From the NCBI GenBank assembly GCA_037043235.1, contig JAWRVZ010000028.1, positions 981,001-1,045,000 of the forward strand: DNA of 64,000 bases. Reading direction: 5' to 3'. The DNA is from Rhodeus uyekii. Lineage: Eukaryota > Chordata > Actinopteri > Cypriniformes > Acheilognathidae. This document shows positions 10,409 to 25,400 of this stretch, piece after piece. A program made the position numbers and the translations under genes. The notes under the pieces are model-generated. The model was not told the origin of the DNA. It saw only the letters and a list, made by a program, of their open reading frames with translations, and ran no database searches. How positions within the stretch are numbered: position 1 is the stretch's first letter; every line of letters begins with the position of its first letter.

Positions 10409-13400
10409 CTGAGAGAGAGAGAGAAAAAAAATATTACTGTTTGGCCTCCAGAGGGCAGCATCGTACAATAAAATTGTCTTGTAGACTTCAGAAAGCAGAA
10501 GAAGTCAGAAAGCACCAAATTAGACATGTAGAGAATTTATTCATCGAAATCAAAGTAAATTATTAATATTTTAAATATAAATAACTATTATCAGAAGAGG
10601 GAAAGTACCTTGTGGGCGCTCTTTAAGTGGTCGTAATACACCTCCTCAATGGCCTGGAAATAAATCACTCCTTTCAGTTTGGCCTCGTGCTTATCTGAAA
10701 CCATAAAAAGTACAAAAAGTCAAGTTGATGTCATCGGAGTCGACCTATGTTCTAAGTAAAAAATCATCTGACCTGCATAGTAGCTCAGGGTCCTGCGGTT
10801 ACGGTCAAAGACAAACCAGCGCTTCTTCCAGGTTTTGATTTTGCCGCCCATTTTAATGAGGAAGCCCCTGCAGGTTTTCTCTGTGATGGAGACGTGGTAA
10901 CAAGTCTCTGTGTTGTGGCCAGCCGAGTCTATATGGCCACGAAGGTCAAAGTCGTCCTTTCTTACAGGTAGGTAGCGTGTCAGAGGACGAGACTGTAGGA
11001 CATAAACAGGACAAAACAATTTTTATTGAATGAAATTCTAAGTATTTGTGTATAAATGAATCTAAAACTAGATTTTTTACATTTCTAGTCTGTTCTTATG
11101 TGGTAACTAATGTGTTATAGCATGTTTCTGTACAATTGCTACGATGGTACGTAGTTGCTAATGTTAAATCATGTTGTTATGTGGTTACTAGGGTGTTCTT
11201 ATATTGTTGTTAATGTGTTTTAAGCGTTTTTAGCAAGTTATGCATTTGCTAATGTGCTCTGAGAGGTTAACATATTTCTTTATAGTTGCTAGAGCAGTGG
11301 TCACCAACCTTTTGAACCTAAAGATCACCCTCCTCTGCCTAAATGAGAGGCAAGATCGACTTGTTGATGGGGTGGGGTGGGGGGGGGAGTGCTGTAGGGA
11401 GCATTCACCCTGTTGACGGGGGGGGGGGGGTGCGGAGCGATCGTCCTATCGGGGCTTGCGGAGCTCAGAGCGGGACAGTATCGCTAAGTTGGCAACTGAA
11501 ACGGTCTTATTTTCGGGAGCTTCCGGGATTGTGATAAAGGTCGACCAATCGATCGCCATCGACCGGATGGCGACCAAAGATCGACCAGTCGATCGCGATC
11601 GACGGGTTGGCGACCACTGTGCTAGAGCATTCTTATGTGATTCCTAATGTGTTTTAGCATTGTTAGCTGTTGTTAGCTGTTGTTAGCGTATTCTGAAGTG
11701 GTGTAGTCTGAAATGTAACAGAGCGAATTACAAAAAGTTAAAGGAATAGTTCACCCAGAAATGTAAATTCTGTCATTAATTACTCACCTTCATGTCGCTC
11801 CAAACCCCTAAGATATTAATTTATCTTCAGAACACAAATTCAGATCTTTTCAATAGAATCTGAGAGATTTAGGTCCCTCCATTGACAGCCTATACAACTA
11901 CAACTTTCAAGCCCAGAAAGGTAGTAAAGACATCCTTAAAGAAATCCATGTGGTTAAAACTTGATTCTATGAAGAGCTTTGTTTGCGCAAAATAAAACAA
12001 TTTACCATTTTACTTACTAAATATTAATCTCACGCCACAGTGTCTGCTCTTAGACTCGAGGTGCCCTCGTAAACGCACATTGGACTGAAAGTGGTAGTTG
12101 CGTAGACTGTCAATGGAAAGACAGAACTCTCTAAGATTTCATTAAAAAGATCTTCTTTATTGTTCCAAAGATAAACGAAAGTCTGACTGATTTGGAGCAA
12201 CGTGAGAATGAGTAAATGAAAGAACTAAACAAACACCTAACCCTTTAAATATTAAAGGGTTAATCTGTAACCCTAAATATAAGCACTAGTAAGAGCGATG
12301 CATGTCTTAGCACAGCTCACCTGTGTTCGCTGTTTCTCGCGCAGTTTCACTTCTCTCTCAATGAGCTTCTGCCTCCTAGTGGTTTCTTCTTGCAGCCGTT
12401 TTTCTAGCTCTTCTCGCCGTCTCCTCTCTTCTTCAAGGGCCCTGCTCTTGCTCTCCATCTCTCTCTCCTGAAACACAAATAATACTGTACAGATACACAC
12501 GAAACAAGTTTCTTTTTAAAGCTGCACACAATTAGTACTCTCCGTTCCAGCACAAACTCCCATGAACAACATCTGAAACAGGAAAAACAACTTGATTCCA
12601 ACAGTGTTCCTGCATTTCAAGCTGAATTTGTTGGTGTTCACGGCTGACTGAATAACTTCTAACAGAGCCAACAAGCTCACGGTTTAAGATCCGTGAAGTC
12701 AAATGGAGTTCATGTGGGTTTATGGTGTGCTGAAAGACTCAACGCTAGTAGGAAGTGGCAGGTTTGTGTGGCCGTTTCATTACCCTGTGTTCCAGGAGCC
12801 GGTGCTTCTCTGCCTGAGCCTCCCGGAGAAGACGCTCCATCTCCTCGATCTTTGAAACATTGGAGGTGCTGGCGCTACCAGAAAAATATGAGACGAGGCA
12901 TTACTTTCAATTCTCGTGTGAATGCTACAAAAGTGAATGTTTTTTTACCTACTGCCAGAAAAATGCATACACTTTATGTAAACATGTTGTATGTGGACTG
13001 GTATGTATGTATATGCAGAAGAACAGAAGGAACCAATGAACCTGATCAGCACTGGAAGACATTAACAAGAGTGTACGGCTCACAGACTAACGTCTGATGC
13101 TTTCCATTTAGACTTCAAAAAGAACACGTGGAATAGATCTGACCAGCCCCTCCTTTCTGTAAAACTTCAAATTTCCCCCCTACAACCTTCACCTCACTGC
13201 TTGGCTCCTCAATATTATCCCTAAAACCTTCACCTGTAAAGAATATAAGGGAATCATCTTCCATGTTAAACCCCTCAGGCTATCCCATTTGTAACATACT
13301 GGCATTCCCAAAACTGTGCATAAACCATGCACTCCAAAAATAAGCTTTCCAAATGCAATAAATGCCTTTATGTTTTCAAACTATATCTGCATGAAGTTCT

Positions 13401-16400
13401 TGCAATGCACACCACAAAAGAAAAGTTTAAGCTTAAATTGTTTTGCAAAAATTAAATGCACTTTTACAGACATGAACATCAAGACATAATTTGGGTTTTG
13501 TAAAGTTGGCTATAGCATTAGACAGACTTAAGACCAATCATGATTCCATATGCAAATGAACATAAGACCAAAGGAATAAATATATATCCTGGATCATAGC
13601 TGTCAGATTAATTTCTAAGTTACAGTGCCAGTCTTGAATGTACAATAAAAAAAAATCTAGATGTTTCTGTGCATGGTGAGTCTAAAGCTGAGACTGATCG
13701 TTTATTCTTGGAATCTGATGATGGACAGCTGTCAATCATTAACAAGATGCCTCTGCATGCATTACAGAGTATTGTTTCCTTAAATTTGAAATATAATTCA
13801 AAAAGGACACAAAATGCAAACCAAGACAAACCCACCATGCATTATGTGTATAACCGATTTAACTTAAAACAAATACAATTCTTTCTGATCACCAAGCAGT
13901 AACATCTGGCCACCTCATTTCCATCTTTTCTATCCCCTTGCACACATTGTATTCCTCAAAGAGTTCTTTCATCTTTATGGTATCTTACCAGTGATGCCGG
14001 AGATAAACAGAGGTCATTCCTGCTCTAGAACCCAAATATCCAGCAGAGAGACGTGGAACATGCTACACAAAGACCCAAGAACTGCTCGAACCCGCGCTCT
14101 GCGTCTGATTACATTCAAACTGGGGGGAAAAAACCCTGAATCTGTTTCCTCTAACTGTTCCTGCTGTAACCTGAGTGGATCCATCCCTGGAGCAGAGGAG
14201 GGGGTACCAACGGTCCTTCTCGGGCCCCTCAGAACTCACATTATTCAAACAAACCACTCACATTACACAAGCACCGATCCACAGCCTCCAGTGCACATGC
14301 ATACAGCATAAACACACATTGCTTTGAGAAATGACCTCATGTGGTCTCATCTATCATCTATTTTCACTAAAGTCATTAACTAATCACTCTCTAACAGATC
14401 TGAGGTTTATGGTAACCTACACAAGAACATTCACCCGAGTGGTTCCTAGATTTCAGTTATCGGTTCCTTTGTCTTTCCTCACATATCGCCCTTGTCCTCA
14501 ATATTTCATTCTTTTTACCCAGTCTTGGCTTGAACTACAATAGGAGTTGTGGAGATGTTTTCAATTACAAAGACATGGTATGTGTCAAAGGATTATACGA
14601 TCCATCTGTAGGTCTGGAAATGCACAATATAATCCAAATGGACACATAGCATAGATGTCTGTTGTTTTTATACAAATACTTATGTTTATTATTCCATTTA
14701 TAACTATACACAAACTAACATTCAAAGGTTTGTGGTCAATAATAGCTTTCCTGTAGCTCAACCAGTAGAGCATTGGTGTTTAAGACGCCAAGGTCATGAG
14801 GTCGATCCCAGGGAAAGCAAGAACTGATTCAATGTGTTCCTTGAGTCTCTTTGGATAAAAGTGTCTGCCAAATGCATAAATGTAATTGTAAAATAATATT
14901 TTTTTATGTTTTGTTCTTCTTCTCACTAAGGCTTATCTATTTGATCAACAGTAAAACATTAATACAGTAATCCCTCGTTTATCGTGGTTAATGAGGACCG
15001 CAACCCCGAATAGGTGAAAATCCGCGAAGTAGGATCAGCCAATCAGCTCACGGGATACATCCACTCGTGTTCTCATTGGTCGATCTCGCGCCGGGAACCA
15101 ATCACGTGTCTTGTCTGAGTGCTCGTGGGCGTGTACAAAGCCTCTGAGAGAGTTTCTCTCTTTGTCTGGCATCCTGGGAAGCCTTTTCTCTCGCATCACG
15201 ATAAAACAACGCTGCTTTCCGCAATATGTCTGCCGATATGGCGATATTTTTGAACTTTTATTTTTCGATGAATATTTTTGAAAAATCCGCGATGCACTGA
15301 GGACGCGAAACTAGAACCGCGAAGTGGCGAGGGATTACTGTATTGTAAATGTTGTTACAATTTAAAATATTTGTTTTCCATTTTGATATAATTTAAAATG
15401 TAATTCATTCCTGTGACAGTCATCAGTGTTTCAGTCTAATATGCTGATTCGCTGTTTTTAGGACACATATATATACCCAGATAGAATCAGTGACGAATCA
15501 GAAAAAATATTCCCTTACCTGGAGACATTGTCAGGCGAGCAGGCGGAGATGCTGGTTTCCATGCTGTCCGAGCTGTCCATACTCAGTGTGTCGAAGGCAC
15601 GGCCGTTGTCTTGGTAACCAAAGGAGTCTAGGTAGACGTTGTTCTGCGAGGATGCGCGGCCCCCGAGATCACTCGACCTTGTTCGGTGCTCCTCGCCAAT
15701 GTGCTGCTGACTGTGACCTAAGAAATATACCAACCATTTATTCAGCAATAATGACCACTGGAGTAGCACCATTTGATATCAAGCATCCCATGCATCTTCC
15801 TGCTTGTTTCCAGGGCTAACTCTGCTTTACCTGAGAGTGCAGCATCACTCCCAGCAGCAGTTTCTCCATTCCTGCTGCCCAGCTCAGTGTCCTCTGAATT
15901 AGAAATGGCAAGGGCACCCTGGGGCCCTTTACTGTGCTCACAAAGACTAGCCACCGTGCACTAATACACTGACACCCTACACTACTGTTCAAAAGTTTGG
16001 GGTAAGGTAAAAAAAATTAAATAAAAAGAAAAAATTTTTTTTCAGCAAGCATGCATTAAATTGATCAAAAGTGACAGTAAGGACATTTATAACACTACAA
16101 AATAAATCTTTTTTGTCAAAAATGAAACCGTGTTTCTACAGAAATTTTAAGCAGCAACCGTTTTCAATACTGATAATAGCAAGAAATGTTTCTTAAGCAC
16201 CAGATCAGCATATAAAAAAGAAGATAACGTGACACTGGATTAAAGGCTCACTCAACTTTGTAATCAAAGGAATAAATAGAAAATGCTAAAAGTTATTTTA
16301 AATTGTAATATTTCACTATATTTCTCCAGTCTTCATTAGCATAAGAATCTTCTTTAAAAAAAAATAAAACCTTACTGACCCCAAATATTTGAACGGTAGT

Positions 16401-19400
16401 GTATGTGTGAGAGAATACCTTATTCAGTTCACAGATTGGATCTCAAGCCCCTAATTATGTCCTCCTTCAGCTATAAATCCAGAATAAAAAGATGGATTGA
16501 TATATTTGCACTTGATATCCATTTAGTGGCCGTCTCCTAGAGATGCACAGCTTAACTTGTAAGTAGAACATCTAGTACTGTAAGAATTAGCGCAGCGGAT
16601 GAAACTCGACTTCATTACAACTTGATAACATCAAGCACAGCGAGAAAGAGCAGGGACCCGCCTGTCTGATGATCCTACCCAGGGGACCTTCAGATAAACC
16701 ATCCAAGAACACAAAAATCAGGCTTTTCCTTCTACATTTGTAAAGTCATAATTCTCACATATGCAAAAAGCTTTAGTGAATTAACATTATCAAAAGAAAA
16801 AAAGAAAACGGTCCCAATTCAACTTTTCAGGTTGAAAAGAAATGCAGATATTCGTTACAAAACAAAATGGAAGCATTTCCTGTCCTTCATCGTCCCAAAA
16901 TTCTTTCACTATCTTCACAAACAAAAAATACAAACAGTTTCCACGCAGTTGCAATAAAATCCTCCTAGTGGAGGACATCAAGGCCTTATTAGGCAGACTC
17001 ACTTTAATTAAGACTTTCAGAACCTTCAAAACGTAAGTTTAATTTGAGTTACAACACATCACTACGATTGACAATGGTGCTGTTGCATGCTGGGTATTTG
17101 ATGAAACCCAAAGTTATTCATTTCAGAAATCTAAGGGTTCTTTTACCCAACAATGCTGTACTAAAAACGGAAAAGACAGACGACAATGTTGTTAAAATGA
17201 TCGCAGTTCAAATGGATTTGCAAAAACAACTAAAAATGTTGTATTTTGTTGCCCATCCAGCAGTTGGCGAAGTCCATTTTTAAAGAAAGACTACATGCCT
17301 ATAGACTGAACAAAACAATCACAGTTTACACAAATGTGCATTTTTGTAGTTTACACGGACACAATAACAGTATGGTTTTCAAAATCAGTCACTTTGAAAC
17401 TGTTTTCAGGCCCCCAAATTCTAAAAAGCGTTGTGTAAACAGCCCTTAAAGGCGCAGTCACATTTATGTATTAACCAACAGAAAGCTACTTGGTTTGAAA
17501 GTGACCTTTTTTGTGTACTATGCTTCATACTACGCTTCAATTGCTACATTACTGACATATTAGACAATGGACCTTTTATTAGCCAGCAAAACTTCACAAG
17601 AATTTCACTAATGTGAATGTGGCCGATGTTCATTCTGCAGAAGAACTCTGGAGACTTTTTATAGAAGCCTCATTCCTGCCAAATTACCCATAAACACCCA
17701 GCTTCAGCCCTCTAGTCCATAAATGGCAGGGTGACATAACAATTAGAGTCTATGAATAGAAATAAAATGAAAACAAATGACCTAAAACACACACATAATC
17801 ATGCAGAACTGAATTACATAAATAACATCATACCATTGTATGAAATAAATCATTTCGTGCTTTTGTAATATCTATAAAATAGCAGCTTTATTTCATACAA
17901 GATTCAACCTTATCCCATAAGACCCATAAAAGGTCCTGGTTAATAAAAGTGGTGAAATGCTACAGGTTTCTCCATTTCAATAAGAGCAGACTTATTAAAA
18001 AGCATGGAGAGTGGAGCTGACATCAGCTAATGACTGAGGCAACGAATGCCTCCCAAAGGAGGACATTCTTCACCAGAGAGGACATGCTGTAAGACTTGGA
18101 CATTATTTGAATGGAAATTCAAACAGGCACATCTACGCTACTATAGGCAGACTACTGTACCTTTCTTAGATTTGCCTGCAGGATAGAAAAAGTAAGCCAA
18201 GGTTAGGTAACAATTGACTTTTGCAATGCTTTTGATGAGCATGATGTAATGCTACATAATAACAGCATTTCAATGTATTTTAAATGGTGTGTATTTGAGG
18301 TGGAGAGCCCTACCCTTGTGCAGGCGGTGTGTATCCATGTGTGTCTCTTTAGGGGTGATGGCAAGGGCTCGATTCAACACACTCCCGCAGCTGGAGCTTT
18401 GAGCTAAAGGTGGATGAGACTAAACACAGGGAGTGATGTTAGAGCGGGCTTTAACTTCATACATGCATTACCATACAAACGTTTGAGGTTAGTAAAAAAA
18501 ATTCATTTATATTATAAGCAACTGCTGCCAAGAAGATATTTTATATTTAAATATGTAAAATGAGCACAAAAAAATTCATATTTTCCAAAAAAATTTCACT
18601 AAAAAAATTAAGTAATACTTATTACATAGATGCACCAATATAACAATATAATATAACAATAAACAGCAACAATTACCTACAACATACATTTAATAAAACA
18701 TTTTAAAGCATGCCAACAACTTAAGTTACTGCATATATTTGTTAGTAAACCTTTGGGAAGCTTAATGGCCAAATTAAAGTAAAATCAATACGACAAATAA
18801 ATAATGGATGCATTTTATAACTGCAAACAAAATACTGAATCTATAAATATTAGGTGTATATAAGTGTATTTTTAGTTATGATAAGTTTTATTTATTAAAC
18901 CCTTGGAATTAAATTGGTTGATTTTGGCTACTGTACCTTTAAGATTAAAACATACTGTGTGTAAATGACCTAAAATGCATACATATTCTTACTTTAGAGG
19001 GTATGTTACGACCCAGGGTGGCACAATTGAACTGTGGGGTTATGGTGGGCTGGGTCTTCTTCCGAGGAAGAGTATCACTCAGATGAGCAGCGCCTTCCTT
19101 ACTGTAGCGTTTTCTTTCCTCTAGGGTGCGGAAATGCTGAGGAACAGAAGGTTAAAGGTAAGAAATGGCATTGATAATTGCCCTTATATGTACATACATA
19201 CTCGCATGGTTTACCTGCCTGTGGCGGTGCTGTTTTTTGGCAGGTAGAGGAGGAGGTGGAGGAGAAGGGTTGAGAAAGGTGACCATGTCTTCAGGCCAGT
19301 GCACAGAGGGAGGTTTAGAGTTGGGACGAGAGCATGAAGTGAAAGAGGAAGAAGGGGTGGAGGAGGACAGTGGACAGGAAGAGGGAGACAGCTTCGAGAA

Positions 19401-22400
19401 AGAGAGAAAATCAGAAATAAGGATGCCAGAAGGAGGAAGGCCCATGGGATAGTTGGTTTAAAGTGGTCATATTATGAAAAAAATAATTTGACTGATGTTT
19501 TTTAAAAAAAAAAGCAAAAAGATGGAAAAATAGCTCATCCTGAAATCTGGACTAATTATTATATTATATAGTTACAAGCATTATATAGCAGTATGATATG
19601 ACCTCTTTAATTGAAAAATACATCAAGGAGAAAGTGAATCAGATTTATCCATCCACACACATACACACACACATACATATGATATATACACGAAAACACA
19701 CCGCCATAGTAACCATGTAATGTGGCCTTATACTCAGTATTTCCAGTACTTGGCATGTGCAACTAAATCCTGGATATGCTTAATTCCAAACACATATAAA
19801 CCATCCTGATCACACACACCTCACCCTCTCCCGGTGGGGCAGTGGTCTCTGCAGGACTGGGGTCAGGACTGGGGTCAGTCCCTGTTGCAGGGGCGTCAGG
19901 GGAAGACTGGGCTTGGGTGGGGAGGGGGGCTGAGGTTGGGGTAGGGTCTACCCCCAGCTGAGAGTACAGTTCATTGATCTCATTGACTGTAACATAGCCC
20001 TGTGGAACAAACCATTCGGAAAATGGGGGGAGAGGTAAGGGGGTGAAAAGGAAAAGACATTCAAGTAGGTTAAAATGATTAATAAGCAAATGAATAACAG
20101 ATGAATCACTAAATAAAAAAAGTAATGAAATTTAAGGTGTAAATAAATAAATCTAGTTACTGCTTAAAGAGATGGTTCACCTAAAATGTTTTATTCTGTC
20201 ATTATGCACCCTCATTTTCTTTAATGTTCCACAGTAGACAAAAGTCATATAGATTTAGAAAGACAGGGTGAGTTAATGTTGACAGAACATTTGGGTGAAC
20301 TACTTCTTTAAGGGATTCAAAGAAAAACCCCAGAGAATTTAAACATTGATAAAACCGTAAAAGAGGAAATAATTAGAATGTTATTTTCAGTATCAGCAGC
20401 GTTATTAATCCTAACTACCCAGAGAAGTGCCATGTTAGGAGGTATCTTTAGAAAGCAGGAAATGATAAACAAACATTATCTTGCATGCACATCGCCAGTG
20501 CGTTACCTCAGCGTTTTTGATAGACAGAGAGGAAAGAAGAGAAGAAAACATCAGGAGGTCAGCAGGAAGTGGAGACAGGGTTTTGTGGGCATGGCAAAAT
20601 TCACTACGAGGCGGACACACGTCGGCCAACTGGAAGCAGTCCTGGAATACAGGGGAAAAAAGACCCCGTTTCCACGGTGAGGAAACACAAACAACTCTCT
20701 GCAACTAAAGATTTCCAGGTTGCAAGGGTTGTGATAAGGGCATGGGCGAAAAAGCGATCAAAGTAAAGACTATTTGCTATAGTAACCTTTTGGGGGAAGC
20801 TACACATGGTTGAAGTGCTCAGGCCCATAACACATGTGCAGTCCAAGAGAGGATACCATAGTCCATGTCAAGATGAAGAAGATTTGCCTTAAATACAGTA
20901 CATGGAGAAGACACAATCCTGTCGGTCTTACCTCCTTCATGCTGATGGGATTGACAGGGAATCCCAATGCCCCAGTGAGCTCGGAATATTTCTTTTCCAA
21001 GTTGACGAGATTCTCCTTTTCCTTGGAAATAATAAAGAAAGACTGTCATGGTTCAGAAGCACCAAAATGATTTTCAATAAAGGGTGCAAAAAGGAAACAA
21101 AGGGCACTACAGCATGGCTATATGGGGATGTTATAAAGACATACCCGCTGTAGCATCATCTGAAGATTGTTTTTTTCCTTCACAAAGCTGTCCTTGTCCC
21201 TCTGAGTCTGCTGGGAAATCTGGGTACACTGTTTCTTCAGGGCCAGGAGCCTCTCCTAAAGATGTCACACATATAAAAGCATTGAAATTATCATATTTAC
21301 AACACAGATTTTCTTTGAAAATTCTTTACATTTTAGAGATGAGTCAAATAGTATCTGTTAATTTAGTCTTATATTTATGTTGTGAATGTTGACAATGCAA
21401 TATATGTTTTTTTTTTTTAATTTTCCTTCAAGACAAAAAAATGCTGTTTGAAATCACTGGTGTTTCTTATATCACAAGCTACCTCGTAACCAATCAGTTC
21501 AACATGCCTGTGGGTTTTAAGACTTTAAGAGTAGGCAGGCTTGTGATAAAACTATATTTCTTGTAATTCGTAGCAATAAAATGACAAAAGTTTGGGGTCA
21601 GTACGATTTTTTTAAAGAAACTAATTAGCATTAAACTGAACAAAATTGATAGTGAAGAATCCTCATCAAAGAATCCTGAAAAAAGTATCACATTTTCCAC
21701 AAGCAGCACAACTGTTTTCAACATTGATAATAAGAGGAAATGTTTATTCAGCATCAAATAGGCATATTAGAATGATTTCTGAAGGATCATGTGACACTGA
21801 ACCCTGGAAGAATGACAATGAAAATTCAGTTGTCATCAAAATAGAAAAAAGTTATTTAAATGGTAATAATATCTCACAATCGTACTATTTTTACTCTATT
21901 TTTCATTGAACATAAGAGACTTCTTTCAAATACATGAAAAAAATCTTACCAACCCCAAACTTTTAAAAGGCTAGTATAGATAAAACTCGCAATTACACAC
22001 CTAATGCACATCTTTTGCTTTTCATTTGCTGGCCTAATGCGTAAAATATTCCAGTGTTTGTCAGTAACAGGCACAAGTTCTTACTCATAAGTAACTCACA
22101 AGTAAGAACTTTCCAGGACGGCTTGAAGGCACAAACTGGCTAATGAATGCATATCCAGGAAACTCACTTTGCGTGTGACGGTGCTCCTCTGGTATTCTGC
22201 GATCTCCCTGAGAATGTGTTGGGTCTGAGTCTCTTTCTCCTCATCCTGTCGACTCTCCCGTTCCAGCTGTTGAAACTCTAGGTCTTCAAAACGCTTGGTC
22301 TCCACCTCTAGTGTCTCGGCATCCTGATGCACAAAAAAAATGACCATCTTTATATGTGCCAGATCTTGAAAGTGAAAAGGAATTGAAGTTGTCATACTCC

Positions 22401-25400
22401 CACAGTTCAACAAGCCTCAAAGTGAAAAGGAATTGAAGTTGTCATACTCCCACCGTTCACACCAAAAACCCTCTGCTCCCCAAAGCTCCCCAGGGATGGA
22501 GACAGGGGTTAAAGTTCCACCCTGCTGGAACCAAGCCAATCACCGCTATAAACAAGCCTCCAGCCGCCACATGCCAGTGAACAGAAGACCTGCCACAACT
22601 TTCACCCGTGACCAGTGACCTTTAGAGATCAATCACGTCAACACTCACATAACTTGGCTTTCTGCGACAAAGAAACTCAGCAGCCATTCCACTCTGCTAC
22701 AAAAACAGAAACCATAATCCACACTTTCATTCAGCCCCACCAGCTTTAAATAACCTTGTTCCTTCCTATAACTTAATTAACAGCTTATGTGGTCACTAGC
22801 AGGGATTACCATATCAGGGTAAATCTAATGAAACTTGTAAATCACATGTCTTGGACAAGTAGGCTATATAACACCACATTTTACTATATAAAGTCACATT
22901 TTTATTAAAACATATTATAATACATAACATATTACATTTGATTATTATATACAGGAAGCGCATGCAAAACAGCCCAAATGTTTTTCATGGAAGTGAGACA
23001 GATGCAAGCACTAGTGATGAAGAGGAAAAGGACCTGGTTATGAGGAAGAAGAGGATGAAGGCGTGAGTACTGACCCTGCAGAGCTGCAGCTGAAGTTGCT
23101 CTTTCAAGGCTTCGGGGCAGGTGTCCAGCTGAGTCTTCTGCTCTGTGAGCAGATGTGCCAATTGCTCTAACTTTACACGCTCCGCATCTAGCTTGGCTTT
23201 GTCCTGCACGCACACGCAAAGGATGCAGGGAGAGAGGAGAGAAGGGTTAGTGCTAGGGTGGGTGGGGTAGGCAGGGTTAGTTACTACATAAAGTCAGCAA
23301 CAGAACAAGTGAGGCATGATGGATGTGGAGGTGTTGAATTAAATGGAGAACATGAAAATGCAGGAAAATAATAATTTAATGGCTTAATGCTGATGTAATC
23401 AACATAAATATTCAACCAACTGAAAATACCTCAGCAATCAGTTCAAACTGAAATGCAATTGACAAAATCTTAAAGTGTTAGTTCTTTCAAAAATGAATAT
23501 TCTGTCATCATTTACTCACTCTAATGTCGTTCCAAACCTGAAACAGGTTTCAAACCTGAAACATAGTCATTCTTTCATCTTTTTAACACAAATTAAGATA
23601 TTTTAAATGAAATCTGACTGTTTTCGGTCCCTCCATTGACAGTCTACGCAACTACCACTTTGATGCTTCAAAAAGTTGTTGTGACTGTAAAAATAATCAA
23701 TATTTTCTAGTGGTTTAGTACAAATTATCTGAAGAGACAAGATCACTTAATGTGATAAACAGATTGAATTGATCCCTTTATTCATATATACACAATAATA
23801 TATAAGCCTAAATTTAATCGGTTCGTCATATAAAGCAATTGTGTCTCTTCAGAAAATTTGGACTGAACCATTAAATTAATATGGATTCATTCTACGATCT
23901 CTTTATGAATTTTTAAAGCGTCAAAGTGGTAGTTGCACAGACTGGTCAATGTAGGGATAAAAATCTCTCAAGTCTTATGGGTTTGGAACGACATGACGGT
24001 GAGTAAGTGAAAGAACTTCCATTTTTGCGTGAACTATCCCTTTAATGAAAATGTCTACTTTGCATTCAAACAACATTCGCTGCAAAGCTGCAGCAACAGC
24101 AGTATAAATTTCAATAAATGATTTGCACCAAGTAATTTATTGCCCAACTATATTGCAGTTCATGCTTGCCAGGTAACAAAACACAATATATGTAGTATTA
24201 ATTTGATAGTTCTGTTCCAAAACCATGTTAACTTCTTGCTCCATTGCCTCAGAGCATCATAGCCAGAATGGAACCTGATAAGTGAACAAATCAACCATCC
24301 TCAAACAGACCTTCAATTAAAGGGTTTGTATATCGAGTGTCTCTGCAGCTGCCAGGTTCAATGGAATGAGCCGGAAGTCAGGCTGAACTTAAGACACAGG
24401 GGCCAGGGTTTCCACCCACCCCCTAGCTTAGAAGTCCCTCACATCAACACAGTGTGGGGTGTCACTCAGTTTAGCAGAGGTGTATTTCAGAGCAAGCCCA
24501 GGATTACCAACTGTGACATGGACTGAGAGGATGCCAGGAAGTGCAAGTGTGTGTGAAATGCAAATGAGTACGGAAAAAGAGTTTTTTAGAGTTTGTGCTG
24601 GAAAAGTTCATCTTCACAAAACTTTAAAATTAAACTAACTTTGTAAAAAAAAAAACGGCATTAGCAACACTAGTAGCAGCCAACGTCACTAAAGTTTTCC
24701 ATCGGATAATACAAGTTAATCAGGTAATACGGATAATATTCCATCAGATATGCAACTTAACAGCATTTATCTGGCACAAAACCAATGAGAATTTCAATGA
24801 GGGGAACATCAATAAACTTTAAAAGATAGACGTGAAATAAAAACTATTAATAAAACAAGGTCAATTCTATATCGGGGGCAAAAATAGTAATAAACTACAG
24901 CATTTGACAACGAAACAACTCACAGGGACATCCACATATGGGGGCCTCAAATAAATCAGTGATTAAATTTGGTAAATTAAATTAGTTCATATACACTATT
25001 GTTCAAAAGTTTGCGGTCAGTTTTTGTTTTTGAGTCTTACTTTATTTGATGAAAAATAAAAACAGTTATATTGTGAAATATTACAATAACATAACTGTTT
25101 TCTATTTCAATATATTTTAAAATGTCTTTTATTCATGTGACAGTAAAGCTGAATTTGCAGCATCATTACTAGTCTTCAGTGTGTCACATGATCCACCCAA
25201 ATCATTTTAATATGAAGATTTGGTGCTCAAGTAATAGTTATTATTATCAATGTTGAAAACAGTTGTGCTGCTTAATATTTTTGTGGAACCTGTGATGCAT
25301 TTTTACGATTAGTTGATTAAAAGAAAGTAAAACAACAACAACATTTAGAAATCTTAATGTCTTAACTATTCTATTAACTATTCTAACTAACGATCAAAAA

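Noticed and set aside
12693..13097. 134-codon plus-strand open frame
   Set aside because: Its plausible part is the antisense of phldb2 exon 21; no family resemblance.
14755..14830. Possible tRNA gene
   Set aside because: Has A- and B-box-like motifs, but the B box is degenerate, no clean cloverleaf closes, and a SINE tail follows.
19165..19452. Plus-strand and longer minus-strand frames around exon 15
   Set aside because: Low-complexity Glu/Gly and Ser/Pro sequence reflecting exon 15 and its pyrimidine-rich intron; only the poly-Pro part is in phase with the gene.
20435..20704. Minus-strand open frame between exons 14 and 13
   Set aside because: Exons 13 and 14 join to restore the conserved KEGYxxVNEIN junction; no acceptor/donor pair in phase and no resemblance to LL5.
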